Source: Deltaproteobacteria bacterium (GTDB taxonomy: Bacteria > Desulfobacterota > Desulfuromonadia > Geobacterales > Pseudopelobacteraceae). From it: a stretch of 64,000 nt of DNA. The stretch lies in NCBI GenBank assembly GCA_021780495.1, contig JAJXYO010000007.1, positions 42,300 through 106,299 on the forward strand, read 5' to 3'. Each line of letters opens with the position of its first letter. Position 1 is the stretch's first letter. A program made the position numbers and the translations under genes. Shown piece after piece: positions 52,062-61,141 of this stretch. Under the pieces are notes generated by a model. That model saw nothing but the letters and a program-made list of their open reading frames with translations. It did not search any database and had not been told where the DNA came from.

Positions 52062-53065
52062 CAGACCCTCCTTCGTGTCAGAGACCAGAGAAAATTGTCA
52101 GGAGACGTGTTGGCAGTTCCGAAAGGCGGGTTCTTGGCAGCCCCCCAGATCAATGACGGCCTGCCTATGGGAATGCAGTCGTTGCCCCGCACCGGCCTTG
52201 CCACCTGTAGCCGGTAGTTGCTTTTGACGAGAATCGGCGTCACAACTCCGGCGCTGGCGCACTGGTTGATGCCGGTGTCGTACAGGAGCGTCTCACGCCC
52301 GAGCTTGAACAGCATGCGTGCAGCCAGGCCGGCGTTCACGTTGAGAGGATTGTTCTCGATCATGCTGCCGGACAGGGGGTAGAACGATCCCCAACTCCCC
52401 ATACACCAAAAGAGAGGATCTATTGGCTGTGTCACGGTAGCGGCCACGCTGTCGGCAACGCACGCCAATTGCGAGACTGGATTGCCGAACAGGAGCGCCT
52501 CCGGGTTGATGATGAAAGACAGGCTGTCGTCATTCCACATGGGATCGACTTCCGTCATGTAGGCCAGGTCGAAGGCCCGGCTTTCGGCACAGGGGAAATC
52601 CATGAACAGTTTCAGGATCGACCAGGCCGGAAAGTAGAAGTAGTGGGCCTGCTGAAAGGCAAAATCCGAGTCGCCATATTCCTTGCTCCGGTTCTCACCG
52701 GAAGAGAAGCCAGGTTTCGGGTTGGTCATACCGGTTCCCATCACCGGGAAACAAAACGGGTCCTTGACCGTTTCAATCAGGCGGGCATGCTCCCAGAACG
52801 CGGTGGATACACCGAGGATCAAAATTCCCTTGCTGTCCGGACAGGCGCAGACCGGCGACGTGATATTGCCGGGAGCTGATTCGGCGCCGTTGCCGTATGT
52901 GACGCTGCCCATCTTAACCGGGAACATGCACTGCCAGCAGATGTCGGTCACCGGGTTGAGCACCTTGCCCTTGCAGGCTCCACCAGCACTATAAGCAACC
53001 GGTACCGACAGGAAGAGCATGATCAGGCTGATGATCGAAATGTTATTGCGCAGGTTCATCCTCAT
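52037..53065 (-). CDS. traU: F-type conjugation protein TraU
   Basis: The 342-residue protein has a signal peptide (IISLIMLFLSVPVAYS) and the cysteine-rich TraU core: CKGKVLNPVTDICWQCMFPV, VCACPDSKG, FPAWSILKLFMDFPCAES, a late CMGSWGSFYPLSG and C-terminal CVGYALN-type end. TraU is periplasmic and helps DNA transfer and pilus assembly. Start ATG 53065 has AAGG upstream. It overlaps the preceding lipoprotein gene by 23 bases and trbC by 25, showing tight coupling. Confidence 0.88.
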   Translation of the reverse strand: MRMNLRNNISIISLIMLFLSVPVAYSAGGACKGKVLNPVTDICWQCMFPVKMGSVTYGNGAESAPGNITSPVCACPDSKGILILGVSTAFWEHARLIETVKDPFCFPVMGTGMTNPKPGFSSGENRSKEYGDSDFAFQQAHYFYFPAWSILKLFMDFPCAESRAFDLAYMTEVDPMWNDDSLSFIINPEALLFGNPVSQLACVADSVAATVTQPIDPLFWCMGSWGSFYPLSGSMIENNPLNVNAGLAARMLFKLGRETLLYDTGINQCASAGVVTPILVKSNYRLQVARPVRGNDCIPIGRPSLIWGAAKNPPFGTANTSPDNFLWSLTRRRVCCVGYALN

Positions 53066-53513
53066 AACGCACCTTGAATTCGGACCCTTCGTCCGTGATG
53101 ATGATTGCCGATCCGTTGTTGCCGGTCGGATATCGACCAAGAGTCCCCTTGCCACTTTTTAGTTTGGTATTCGCCTGGAACTGCTCGGCGGTGATATCGC
53201 CCCAGTCGTAGGAGCGGAATCGGTTCTGCCCCGCCAGGACCTCATCCATGAACTTCCCGTCGGAACTGAAGCTATCCATGACCCTGCGTGACAGGACAAA
53301 TTGTTTTCCTCGGGCCGTGTCTGACGATTCCGAAGACTTGCTGGTAACAGCCCGACCTGCCTTGGCTATCCAGTTGACCGGGGCCAGGATAGGTGCCGCC
53401 ACGGTCGGCAGCCTGGTTGTTTCCTCGACGTTCGTCCAGGATTCATGTGAGCAGCCGGCACAGAGAGCCAGCATACTGGTCATACCGAGGTATCGAATTA
53501 TCAATGACTTCAT
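53043..53513 (-). CDS. Putative lipoprotein in the transfer operon
   Basis: The 156-residue protein has a lipobox LALCAGC with Cys at about 21 after a signal helix (MKSLIIRYLGMTSMLA). The mature part is polar and has no known fold motif. It sits between traW and traU with overlaps to both, where F-like operons often carry small accessory lipoproteins. Unknown function; outer-membrane or periplasmic anchoring is inferred. Confidence 0.65.
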   Translation of the reverse strand: MKSLIIRYLGMTSMLALCAGCSHESWTNVEETTRLPTVAAPILAPVNWIAKAGRAVTSKSSESSDTARGKQFVLSRRVMDSFSSDGKFMDEVLAGQNRFRSYDWGDITAEQFQANTKLKSGKGTLGRYPTGNNGSAIIITDEGSEFKVRYEDEPAQ

Positions 53514-54166
53514 GGAGACCCTTTCCCGTCATTCAAAGGTCTGGCTGCGGACTTCGCCTTGCCGACCGGCAGCGCCACTTCAGTTACCTCCATCAACCGT
53601 CCCTTCTGCTTGATGACCGAAGGTACGGCCTTCAGCTTGAGTCGTTCGATCATCTTCCTGTCTGCATAGAACAACGGACGACTGACACGCTTCGCTACGG
53701 TTCCGAAGCTTCCTTCGGTGAGCAGAAGCGTCACATCCAGCCGCTTGTCATAATCCGAGGCGGCAAGCCACTTGACCTGTTCCTGATCACTGCCGTCGAT
53801 GACCACGAGCGTCTTCGGATAGGTCACGTAATCGAGTGGATTGAAGGTGTAACCCTTGGGGTAAAGAATCCCTCCCTTGCCGTCGGGCACGTCGATCTCG
53901 GTGGTATAGGTCATATCAACCGGGAAGCTCCGGTTCCGTTTCGCTCGCGGCAGACTCACCCTATCCGGAGGCCCCTGGTAGTTTTCGACCTTGCGTTTGT
54001 CCAGAACCTTGCTCCAGTCCACCTGCCGGGCACGTTCCTCGATCTCTGCCAGGGCATCCCTTTCCGAGATCCGGTACGTCATTCCGAAAGTGCCTAGCAC
54101 CTTGGCCTGCACCGAAGTAACACCAACTATCAGCGCTATCACTACCAGTCCTGAGCGCCTGATCAT
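53510..54166 (-). CDS. traW: F-type conjugation protein TraW
   Basis: The 218-residue protein has a signal peptide (MIRRSGLVVIALIVGVTSVQ), the TraW start VLGTFGMTYRISERDALAEI, a middle GGILYPKGYTFNPLDYVTYP, and a strand VVIDGSDQEQVKWL before the end domain. TraW is periplasmic and works with TrbC and TraU in pilus assembly. It overlaps traN and the lipoprotein gene by four bases at each end. Confidence 0.88.
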   Translation of the reverse strand: MIRRSGLVVIALIVGVTSVQAKVLGTFGMTYRISERDALAEIEERARQVDWSKVLDKRKVENYQGPPDRVSLPRAKRNRSFPVDMTYTTEIDVPDGKGGILYPKGYTFNPLDYVTYPKTLVVIDGSDQEQVKWLAASDYDKRLDVTLLLTEGSFGTVAKRVSRPLFYADRKMIERLKLKAVPSVIKQKGRLMEVTEVALPVGKAKSAARPLNDGKGSP

Positions 54167-56022
54167 TTCGGTGCCGCCTGGTACTTGTTCTGGATGTTTT
54201 GCATGATGGTCTGTTGTGAACCATCAATCTTGGTAGCAAGATCCTTCTGCACGTCTTCGAAGTATTCCGAAAGATCGATCCTCGAAAAATCCAGTGCCTG
54301 AAATTCATCAGGTGTAAAGCCGCGGCAGTTTGGCTGCTCCGGTACACCCCAGCCGCCGTTCGGCTGAAACGATTGAAGTTGCGGTCTCCCCTGTTCATGT
54401 ATGATCCTCGCCATTTTCGAGTTAAAACAGCAGAAGCTCTTGGCCTTCTGCACGCATCCCACCAGTGGCCATTTTTTCTGACAGTAATCCCCCACGTAGT
54501 GACAATCCTTGGCTGCATTCTGCATCCCGGTCTGAATGTCCCCCTGATCGCAGCCGCTCCCCATCAGCACCTTCATCACTACCAGGACGACCACAGCTAT
54601 GATGATGGTGGCAGGGTTGAACAGGGCTGCGGCATAGGCCTGCAATCCCGCTCCAAGAGCAGAAGCTCCTGTTGCTCCACTGGCCATGGTGGCATAGGCT
54701 CCGGTTGCCGCCGCTCCTGAAAGAGTTGTTGTTGTGCCGGTGGCGGTTACCACGGTCATGGAGGTGACCGCTCCAGTTGCAGTGGTCGATATGGCTGATA
54801 TCTGGGCTGCACCGGTCACCAGAGCATTACCGTAATAAGCGACCTGACCGATTTCATAGGCCATCTGTATACCCTGAACAGCCGCAGAAACACTGCTGCC
54901 GGTATCCTCCGAAGCAACCTTGTCACTCTCGCAACAGTTATTGATCATTCCGACCGTCAGCCCGGGAGGACGGCAGCGCGACGCCTTGCCGTTGAAGATG
55001 TAGATCTGGCCAAGGCACTGACCGTTAGGGTCACGCGGACCGTCATCCTGAAGCATCGACTCATCGAGGGTGGTCGTAATCTCCGATCCGGGCGCTCCCG
55101 GATTGAAACAGGGGTTCGGAGAACACTGCATCTTGCTCTGGTATTCCATGCAAGCGTACTGGGTCCCAAGCGGACAGGTATTGAACCCCTCGAAGCAGCT
55201 GTCCTTCTGCGGATTGTAGATGCCGGCGGCACTGCAGATTGGCACCGCCTCGCATTTACCGATGGGAAGCGGCGTGTAGGTCGTTCCTGCCGGACAGTCG
55301 TGCTGTACCTCGGAAACGCATTTGTCGAGCGTGGTCGAGAACTTGGTGGTGGCCGCCTGGGAGAAGGCGGGGTCCTGCGGGCAGGTAACAGGTTGGAGAC
55401 ATTTGAAATCAGCCTGACTCCAGTTGTACGTGCCGCAATTGCGGGTAAGCGTAGCCTGGCAGACATTGAGGTTCGCGTCATAGGCGCCGTTGGCACACAC
55501 CGGGGGTGAAAAACAGATATTGGCGGCGGCATCGAGTGAGTAGGTGCCGCAGTTTTTGGTGATTGTTGCTTCACAGAGGTCTGTTGTGGTGTTCAGCGTC
55601 CCGTTGGGACATGAAGGAGCCAGAATACAGAGCCCGCTGGCGCTGTCGTACGTTCCCTGGGTGCAGGTTGGCGTATAAGCGGCCCAGCAGACGTCAAGAT
55701 TAGGGTCGAAGTTTCCTCCGGAACAGGTGGGGTTGGTGGCAGACAGACATTGATTGCCGTTGATGAGCGCCTGTCCAGAGGGGCAAACCATCTGTGTCGA
55801 GGACATTGTGAACGAACCGGACAGCATCCAGTCACTTGCCGGTGATCCGTCGGCACAATAGCGATCCATGAAGTAATAACTGCAGTTGCCGACACTGTCG
55901 CATTGCAGGGCCGAAAGCGCGTAGCCGGTACTGGTCAGTTCCGTTCTGGCAAGGAGGTTCAGAGGTGACTGGATCGTAATGGCGTCAGAGCCGAGACAGC
56001 AGTAATTCGCTGCAACATTCAC
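54163..56022 (-). CDS. traN: F-type mating-pair protein TraN, 5' end missing
   Basis: The open frame is 619 residues from a GTG at 56022, but TraN coding character continues upstream without a start (the frame still reads SCCNVSISCPNGPQG before it). The gene is therefore truncated at its 5' end at the HipA junction. It is very rich in cysteine, with a run of modules of the type C-x-G-x-Y, about 9 residues, C between about 95 and 300. It has a hydrophobic Ala/Thr/Gly-rich stretch near 400-500 and a Cys-rich end (CHYVGDYCQKKWPLVGC). TraN is the outer-membrane adhesin that binds the recipient. Without the signal peptide this copy should not be exported. Confidence 0.8.
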   Translation of the reverse strand: MNVAANYCCLGSDAITIQSPLNLLARTELTSTGYALSALQCDSVGNCSYYFMDRYCADGSPASDWMLSGSFTMSSTQMVCPSGQALINGNQCLSATNPTCSGGNFDPNLDVCWAAYTPTCTQGTYDSASGLCILAPSCPNGTLNTTTDLCEATITKNCGTYSLDAAANICFSPPVCANGAYDANLNVCQATLTRNCGTYNWSQADFKCLQPVTCPQDPAFSQAATTKFSTTLDKCVSEVQHDCPAGTTYTPLPIGKCEAVPICSAAGIYNPQKDSCFEGFNTCPLGTQYACMEYQSKMQCSPNPCFNPGAPGSEITTTLDESMLQDDGPRDPNGQCLGQIYIFNGKASRCRPPGLTVGMINNCCESDKVASEDTGSSVSAAVQGIQMAYEIGQVAYYGNALVTGAAQISAISTTATGAVTSMTVVTATGTTTTLSGAAATGAYATMASGATGASALGAGLQAYAAALFNPATIIIAVVVLVVMKVLMGSGCDQGDIQTGMQNAAKDCHYVGDYCQKKWPLVGCVQKAKSFCCFNSKMARIIHEQGRPQLQSFQPNGGWGVPEQPNCRGFTPDEFQALDFSRIDLSEYFEDVQKDLATKIDGSQQTIMQNIQNKYQAAPK

Positions 56023-56028
56023 CTGCCC

Positions 56029-56925
56029 TTGGGGGCCATTGGGGCAGGAAATACTGACGTTGCAACAGGAGTCGGCATACGACGCGCAGAGAAACGCTTT
56101 GGGGCTACTCGCATTGCCGAGTTGCAGGCGGTTGCCTTCGAGTTGACGAGAAAGAAACAGGATGATCTAGACAAGATCAAGGAATGGCTGAAAGTCTTGG
56201 TTGCGCCGGGTTCATCGCTTGGCGGAGCCCGTCCCAAGGCAAATCTGGTCGATGGTGACGGCAGTCTCTGGATTGCCAAGTTTCCGTCAGCCGATGATGA
56301 CTATGATGTCGCCCTTTGGGAGATGCTCCTTCAAGACCTGGCACGGCAATGCGGCATTACGGTGCCCGAGTCCCGGCTCATGCAGATAGGCAGCGGCTAT
56401 CACACCTTTCTGGTGAAAAGATTTGATCGTGTCGGCGACAATCGGCACTTTTTTGCTTCAGCCATGACAATGCTTGGACATGTGGATACCGATGATGCCA
56501 GTTACCTGGAGTTGGCGGAATTCATCGCCACCTACGGCGAAGCAGATCATATTGTCCATGATCTTGAAGAGTTGTTCACCAGGGTTGTGTTCAATGTTAC
56601 AACCGCCAATCGCGATGATCACTTGCGAAATCACGGTTTCATGCGATCACCTGCCGGCTGGACGTTGTCGCCGGCCTACGACATGAATCCTTCGTTCAAA
56701 AAAGAGGAACACGCCCTGGCACTGGACTCTTATAACCGCCAACCAGATCTGGAAATAGTTCTTTCGACAGCGGAGTATTACCGGCTAGACATCGGTCGTG
56801 CCAAAGAGATCATTACAGACGTGTGTAAAGTAGTTGGTAACTGGAAAGCCCGCGCCAGGAAACTTGGCCTGACCGCACAGGAATGCTTAGAGGCAGAACA
56901 TTTATTTTGCAGCACTTATCCGTGA
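56029..56925 (+). pseudogene. HipA-like kinase, N-terminal domain missing
   Basis: The 298-codon frame has the HipA C-terminal kinase: APGSSLGGARPKANLVDGDG, then LWIAKFPSADDDYDV, YHTFLVKRFDR, the catalytic loop TTANRDDHLRNHGFM (Asp with H-x-x-N) and the Mg-binding LSPAYDMNPS. The first 120 or so residues of a HipA are absent, and the frame runs back into antisense TraN. It has no proper start (TTG at 56029). HipA kinases phosphorylate glutamyl-tRNA synthetase and are held by HipB. This copy is probably inactive. The orphan HipB-like gene at 17.4 kb could be the lost partner. Confidence 0.8.
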
Positions 56926-56992
56926 ATGTTGATTGAAGTCCGCGAATAAATTGCGATATAACCGTGTAAATCAAATTTCCGGAGGAGGAACT

Positions 56993-57295
56993 ATGACAAA
57001 GGTAGAACTCGTAGCAAAAATTGCAGAAGATGCTGGACTGACAAAGGTACAAGCCGAGAAGGCTCTCAACAGTTTCGTTACAGCCACCACCACCGCAATC
57101 AAAGCAGGAGACAAGGTGACTCTTGTCGGCTTCGGAACTTTCAGCGCTATTACCCGTGCTGCTCGCACAGGAAGAAATCCGCAGACCGGTAAAGCCATCA
57201 AGATTGAGGCCAAAACCAATGGCAAATTCACCCCTGGTAAGGCACTGAAAGATCTGAATGCAAAACCAGTAAAAGCTGCAGCCAAGAAGAAATAG
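56993..57295 (+). CDS. HU-family DNA-binding protein
   Basis: The 100-residue protein starts MTKVELVAKIAEDAGLTKVQ behind GGAGGAGG. It has the HU core VTLVGFGTFSAITRAARTGR with the DNA-clasping arm NPQTGKAIKIEA and the ending KFTPGKALKDL, plus a short Lys/Ala-rich tail (KAAAKKK) beyond the usual 90 residues. HU bends DNA and helps integrase and replication complexes. Location between HipA and the integrase suggests it may act as the element's own architectural partner. A terminator follows. Confidence 0.93.
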   Translation: MTKVELVAKIAEDAGLTKVQAEKALNSFVTATTTAIKAGDKVTLVGFGTFSAITRAARTGRNPQTGKAIKIEAKTNGKFTPGKALKDLNAKPVKAAAKKK

Positions 57296-57370
57296 TTTCA
57301 ACTAAAGCACCTTGGACTCATACCAAACGACAGGCCCGGCTTTAATTACTATCGATACATACTAAGCAGG

Positions 57371-57405
57371 AAATGGGTGAGCTTTTGAGTTCACCCATTT
57401 TTTTT
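57371..57405 (+). terminator. Rho-independent terminator after the HU gene
   Basis: AAATGGGTGA (57371-57380), a 10-nt loop, then TCACCCATTT (57391-57400) form a perfect 10-bp stem followed by T to 57405. It ends the HU transcript. The next 228 bp to the integrase stop (57406-57633) show nothing I can call. Confidence 0.85.
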
Positions 57406-57633
57406 GGTCTCAGTGAGGGACTCGCAACATTATCCGCACTGTACGTTACAAAGGCATTAGTTACAAAGGCATTCGGGTTGGCGCACTATTATCTTATCTT
57501 ATTATTTTTCAATATATTAACTGGCAAGAAATGCAAATACGGATGCAAATTATTCTGAATCAGGTGAGAGGCTGGATTGCTCCAACCATCCGCATTTGAG
57601 CAGTTTTTTGCTTCGTCGCCCTATTTTCCATCT

Positions 57634-58902
57634 TCACTTATCAGTATCAGTGAGGATGCTTTGCAGCCTCTGCTCCCACGACTCAAGTGCCGCCTGTTTC
57701 TCTTTGTCGTAACGATATTGGTTGTAGACCTTAATTACTCCCTGCTTGGAGTGATTCAGAATGGCGTCAATGACTTCATCCATCTCTCCCATTTCTGCCA
57801 TGAAAGTCGCCACTGTTCGCCGCAAATCATGGGGGGTGAACTGGTCTACCTCTAACCTGTTTTCCGTAGCGGGTATGCCGTCCTTGCCATAAAGCTGCAT
57901 GCCATTTTTATCTGTTATCGGCCATGCAATGTTACGATGAACGGCGATTGCCAGAGCATGCGGATCAATAGACTTTTCTTTCGCCTTGTGAGGACATGGA
58001 AACACAAAACCCATGTCATTATCAACAGGGCCTATCAACTCAAGAGCCGTGACGGTCAGATAGACTCGCTGTGTTTTTTTGTTTTTCGATCTCTCGACGG
58101 GAATAGTCCACCAATTGCCGTCAATTTCGCTGGCATGCATGCCGATAACTTCACCGGGACGCTGAGCCGTAACCAGTATTAGCTTTAATGCCCGTTTTAT
58201 TTCGTCCGATATGGCGGCATTGTCCAGGCTGTTCCACAGGGTCTTGATCTCAACGGCGTTCAGCACCCGATCCCGAGCGATCTTGGGAGAAGGTAGTTTG
58301 ATGCCGGCGCATGGCGTATAAGGGAGAATGTCCTTTTCCACGGCGTAGTTAAACATTTTACGAATTATCTGGAAAGAATTGTTCGCCATGGCCGGGGAAC
58401 CCCGATCAACGATCCCATCAATGAGGAGTATTACATCTCGTTTTTTAATGTCGGCGGCTTTGCGGTTCCCCCAGGCAGGTACAACCTCGCGGTTAAGGAT
58501 GCGTTCATCCTCTTGCCATGATCGCTTAAATCGTTTAGCATGGCGATCAATATATTCAGTCACAAGTTCGGACATGGTCGGGGCCTTGCGCCGCTCTTCC
58601 CGATCATCCTTCTTAGACTTCCGATGTTCTAGAGGGTCGCTTCCTTCATCGCGACCATGCTTAAGAAGCCTCACCTTTGTCCGTGCCTCTTCGTAATCAT
58701 GGCGGGCGTCCTTCAACTTGGTAGCCGGATAATCTCCCAGGTTAAGGAACCGGCGTTGCCCATCAACCCTATAGAGGTAGAAAAAGGTCTTTCTCCCGCT
58801 AGGATGAACACGAATACCGAAACCTCCTTTTTCCCGCCGGGTATATTCCTTCTCCGCTGGCTTGAGGTTTCGTATGAAAAGGTCTGTAAGGATGTCCGAC
58901 AC
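57634..58902 (-). CDS. int: Tyrosine recombinase/integrase of the element
   Basis: Starting at GTG 58902 (AGGAG 6 nt upstream) the protein has 422 residues: a DUF4102-type arm-binding domain (FIRNLKPAEKEYTRREKGGF with GIRVHPSGRKTFFYLYR), a core-binding domain, and the catalytic domain with Arg near 246 (TAQRPGEVIGM), HDLRRTVATFMAEMG near 357, a His in ILNHSKQG and the Tyr nucleophile in VYNQYRYD near 391. This P4/CP4-57-type family uses tRNA genes as attachment sites. The 5' end faces the tRNA-Arg 3' half 190 bp away, as expected for its own attachment site. The longer frame to 59022 adds residues without a ribosome site. Confidence 0.93.
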   Translation of the reverse strand: MSDILTDLFIRNLKPAEKEYTRREKGGFGIRVHPSGRKTFFYLYRVDGQRRFLNLGDYPATKLKDARHDYEEARTKVRLLKHGRDEGSDPLEHRKSKKDDREERRKAPTMSELVTEYIDRHAKRFKRSWQEDERILNREVVPAWGNRKAADIKKRDVILLIDGIVDRGSPAMANNSFQIIRKMFNYAVEKDILPYTPCAGIKLPSPKIARDRVLNAVEIKTLWNSLDNAAISDEIKRALKLILVTAQRPGEVIGMHASEIDGNWWTIPVERSKNKKTQRVYLTVTALELIGPVDNDMGFVFPCPHKAKEKSIDPHALAIAVHRNIAWPITDKNGMQLYGKDGIPATENRLEVDQFTPHDLRRTVATFMAEMGEMDEVIDAILNHSKQGVIKVYNQYRYDKEKQAALESWEQRLQSILTDTDK

Positions 58903-59091
58903 GCTGGTCTCCTTTTTTGTTGCCGTTTTGTTGCCGTTTATTGTTTGGCAAGAGGGGATATTTTGAGAAACACTAAAAGACATTCTGAAAAAGATGATAG
59001 ACAATAATCTCCGTATTGTCAATATGTTGCGGAGTGATTTTGAAACATGCAGAACTACTTTTAAACAAGCAGATTACAAACTATACTATTA

Positions 59092-59136
59092 CTTCGAACC
59101 AGGTTGTCGGCCGTTCGAATCGGTCCGGGCGCGCCA
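59092..59136 (+). other. Attachment site: 3' half of a tRNA-Arg(UCG) gene
   Basis: From anticodon loop CTTCGAA (59092-59098, with T33, anticodon TCG, A37) the sequence follows tRNA geometry exactly: a 5-nt anticodon-stem half, a 5-nt variable loop, T-stem GGCCG/CGGTC around TTCGAAT, a 7-nt acceptor strand, G and CCA at 59136. That totals 45 nt. The bases before 59092 do not form a tRNA 5' half. This is the attR-like repeat left when an element recombines in the anticodon loop. The tRNA terminator follows directly. The matching complete tRNA is not in the window. Confidence 0.75.
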
Positions 59137-59145
59137 ATCATAGTG

Positions 59146-59182
59146 ATGGCTTACAGATCATCCCTGTAAGCCATTTTTCTTT
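59146..59182 (+). terminator. Terminator of the split tRNA gene
   Basis: ATGGCTTACAG (59146-59156), a 7-nt loop, then CTGTAAGCCAT (59164-59174) form a perfect 11-bp stem followed by TTTTCTTTTTT. It lies ten bases after CCA and is the original tRNA terminator, now downstream of the element. Between 58903 and 59375 the only other thing I see is the attachment site. Confidence 0.8.
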
Positions 59183-59375
59183 TTTGCAGCTATAGGGTCA
59201 ATTGGGATCTGCTCCGTTTATAGCTTCGTTATCTATCTGCACTTGACTTTAAGATGCAATCAGTTAAAAAATACGGAAAAGGCAGTGTCGCCAACATTCG
59301 TTATGTGTGGTGCAGTTAGGTGTGCCGCGGAGAGAAACCATCGCCTACTTACAAAAACAAAGGGGCAAAAAAGCT

Positions 59376-60974
59376 ATGAAACTCAGCATCAGGGCAAAAC
59401 TTTATTCTCTAGTCGCCGTTGTCTTGCTCTCATTCCTGTGTACTGGTGTGCTGTCGTATCTCAGTACCAACCACCTCATGCAGACTACCGACAGAGTGTT
59501 GAGCAGAGATGTAGAACAGACCCGCGCATCTGCGGCAGGTATAGAAGGCCTAGGGAGTGCGATTCACAACTTCAAGGACTACCTTCTGCGCAAGGATGAC
59601 AAGTACGTCTCAGGCTATCGGGAGGATATCGTCAGTATCACTGCGGCGATCAAAAAATACGAATCTCTCAGTAGTAATGACAATGAAAAGGCTGCAACCA
59701 GAAAGGCGTTGGAGGCGTTTAACGCGTATGCTCCGTCCATCGACCAGTTGATTGACGGCTACAAGTCGACCGACGACATCCGAGCGCTCGACAAGATGAT
59801 CAAGGGTGTCGATAGACCATTGATGGCAGCGCTCAAAGAGATGAACGAACTCTCAAACCTGGACCTCAAGGCCAAACGGGCGGAACTCGGGAAACTGGCT
59901 AATCGGGTGCTGTACCTCCAGCTGGGCATCATCTTTATCGCTTCTGTTCTGACGTTCATCACCGGCCTCTTTATCGCACGCGGCATCATTGGCCGGCTCC
60001 AGGACTTCTCCACTGTCATCAGGCGTGTCGCGGACAATGACCTTACTGCCAGCTTCGATGTGAAGGAACGGGACGAGATCGACGTTATGGGCCAGGGATT
60101 CAACCGGATGATCGAGGCGATGCGCGGGATTATCTCTACGATTGTCCAGAGCGCTCACCAGCTTGCCGCTGCTTCGAGCCAGATGCGGATAACTTCCGAG
60201 CAGATCGCCACCGGGGCCGAGGAAGTCGCTTCCCAGACCAGTACGGTTGCTACCGCCAGTGAGGAAATGTCGGCCACCAGTACGGACATCGCCCGTAACT
60301 GCTCCATGGCGGCCGAGAACTCCCGTCAAACTACCGACTCGGCTAATGCCGGGGCCAGGGTGGTTAGCGAGACAATTAACGGCATGAACGTCATAGCCGA
60401 CCGGGTGCGTCAAACCTCAAAGACTATCGATGCCCTGGGCACCCGTTCCGACCAGATAGGCGAAATCGTCAGTACCATTGAGGACATCGCCGACCAGACC
60501 AACTTGCTGGCCTTGAACGCCGCCATTGAGGCGGCACGGGCCGGAGAACAGGGCAGAGGTTTTGCTGTTGTGGCCGACGAGGTCAGAGCCTTGGCCGAGC
60601 GGACTACCAAGGCTACCCGCGAGATCGGTGAGATGATCAAGGCTATCCAGAGAGAGACCGGTGAGGCGGTGAAGGCCATGGAAGAAGGTGTGCACGAGGT
60701 AGAGAAGGGCGCAGTATCCTCCCTGAAGTCAGGCCAAGCCTTGGAGGATATCATTGAACGTATCAACGAAGTCACCATGCAGGTCAATCAAATTGCTACG
60801 GCCGCGGAGGAACAGACCGCTACTACTAACGAGATAACCTCCAACATGCAGCAAGTGACGGAGGTGGTGCACCAAACGGCGCGGGGCGCGGATGACACCG
60901 CCGGCGCGGCCGCTCAACTAGCCATCCAGGCCCAGGATCTGCTAAACCTGGTCAGCCGTTTCCGGCTGACCTGA
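59376..60974 (+). CDS. Methyl-accepting chemotaxis protein
   Basis: The 532-residue protein starts [20 protein letters not shown] behind AAAGGGG. It has TM1 (about 8-30), a periplasmic four-helix-bundle sensor (to about 186), TM2 (about 188-210, [20 protein letters not shown]), a HAMP domain (about 212-265), and a long cytoplasmic signalling coiled coil with the hairpin tip [20 protein letters not shown] and flanking methylation heptads. The ligand is not known; the sensor part resembles HBM/4HB types. It is a chromosomal gene just right of the element's attachment site. No CheW or CheR gene lies nearby. Confidence 0.93.
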   Translation: MKLSIRAKLYSLVAVVLLSFLCTGVLSYLSTNHLMQTTDRVLSRDVEQTRASAAGIEGLGSAIHNFKDYLLRKDDKYVSGYREDIVSITAAIKKYESLSSNDNEKAATRKALEAFNAYAPSIDQLIDGYKSTDDIRALDKMIKGVDRPLMAALKEMNELSNLDLKAKRAELGKLANRVLYLQLGIIFIASVLTFITGLFIARGIIGRLQDFSTVIRRVADNDLTASFDVKERDEIDVMGQGFNRMIEAMRGIISTIVQSAHQLAAASSQMRITSEQIATGAEEVASQTSTVATASEEMSATSTDIARNCSMAAENSRQTTDSANAGARVVSETINGMNVIADRVRQTSKTIDALGTRSDQIGEIVSTIEDIADQTNLLALNAAIEAARAGEQGRGFAVVADEVRALAERTTKATREIGEMIKAIQRETGEAVKAMEEGVHEVEKGAVSSLKSGQALEDIIERINEVTMQVNQIATAAEEQTATTNEITSNMQQVTEVVHQTARGADDTAGAAAQLAIQAQDLLNLVSRFRLT

Positions 60975-61141
60975 GGGGGGCATGAACGACCCGGTATCAC
61001 TTAAAAGAGAAGGTGTGGATCACCCGTACGCTGGAACGCCTTAAGCCAACCACTCCTTAGCCCCGGAGATTCAGAGGGGTTTGCTGCGAAATGATAACAG
61101 TTAATGCTACGAGCAGTTGATAATATCCGCCAAAAGCCCAT

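Larger units (their letters stand above)
13552..59136. mobile_element. Decayed integrative and conjugative element with defence island
   Basis: The right end is defined by a 45-nt tRNA-Arg 3' half (59,092-59,136) next to a tyrosine integrase. The left limit is the point where the LysM-NlpC gene is cut. In between are RadC/CHC2-type plasmid genes, a defence island and an F-type conjugation block. The left end has no tRNA copy that I can find, and no relaxase (TraI), coupling protein (TraD), TraC ATPase or TraB/K/E/L is present. The element has thus lost parts, or pieces have been rejoined. The left limit is approximate and the element may originally have reached further. Confidence 0.7.

Noticed and set aside
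57373..57558. Small plus-strand frame of 61 codons after the HU gene
   Set aside because: It contains the terminator hairpin and has no ribosome site.
59060..59136. Complete tRNA-Arg gene
   Set aside because: The 3' half fits perfectly, but the bases before 59,092 do not form the acceptor 5' strand, D-arm or anticodon 5' stem; only an attachment-site copy is present.
58903..59375. Cyclic-di-GMP (GEMM) type riboswitch before the chemoreceptor gene
   Set aside because: Such riboswitches are common in this group, but I could not find the conserved core or the two paired stems here.
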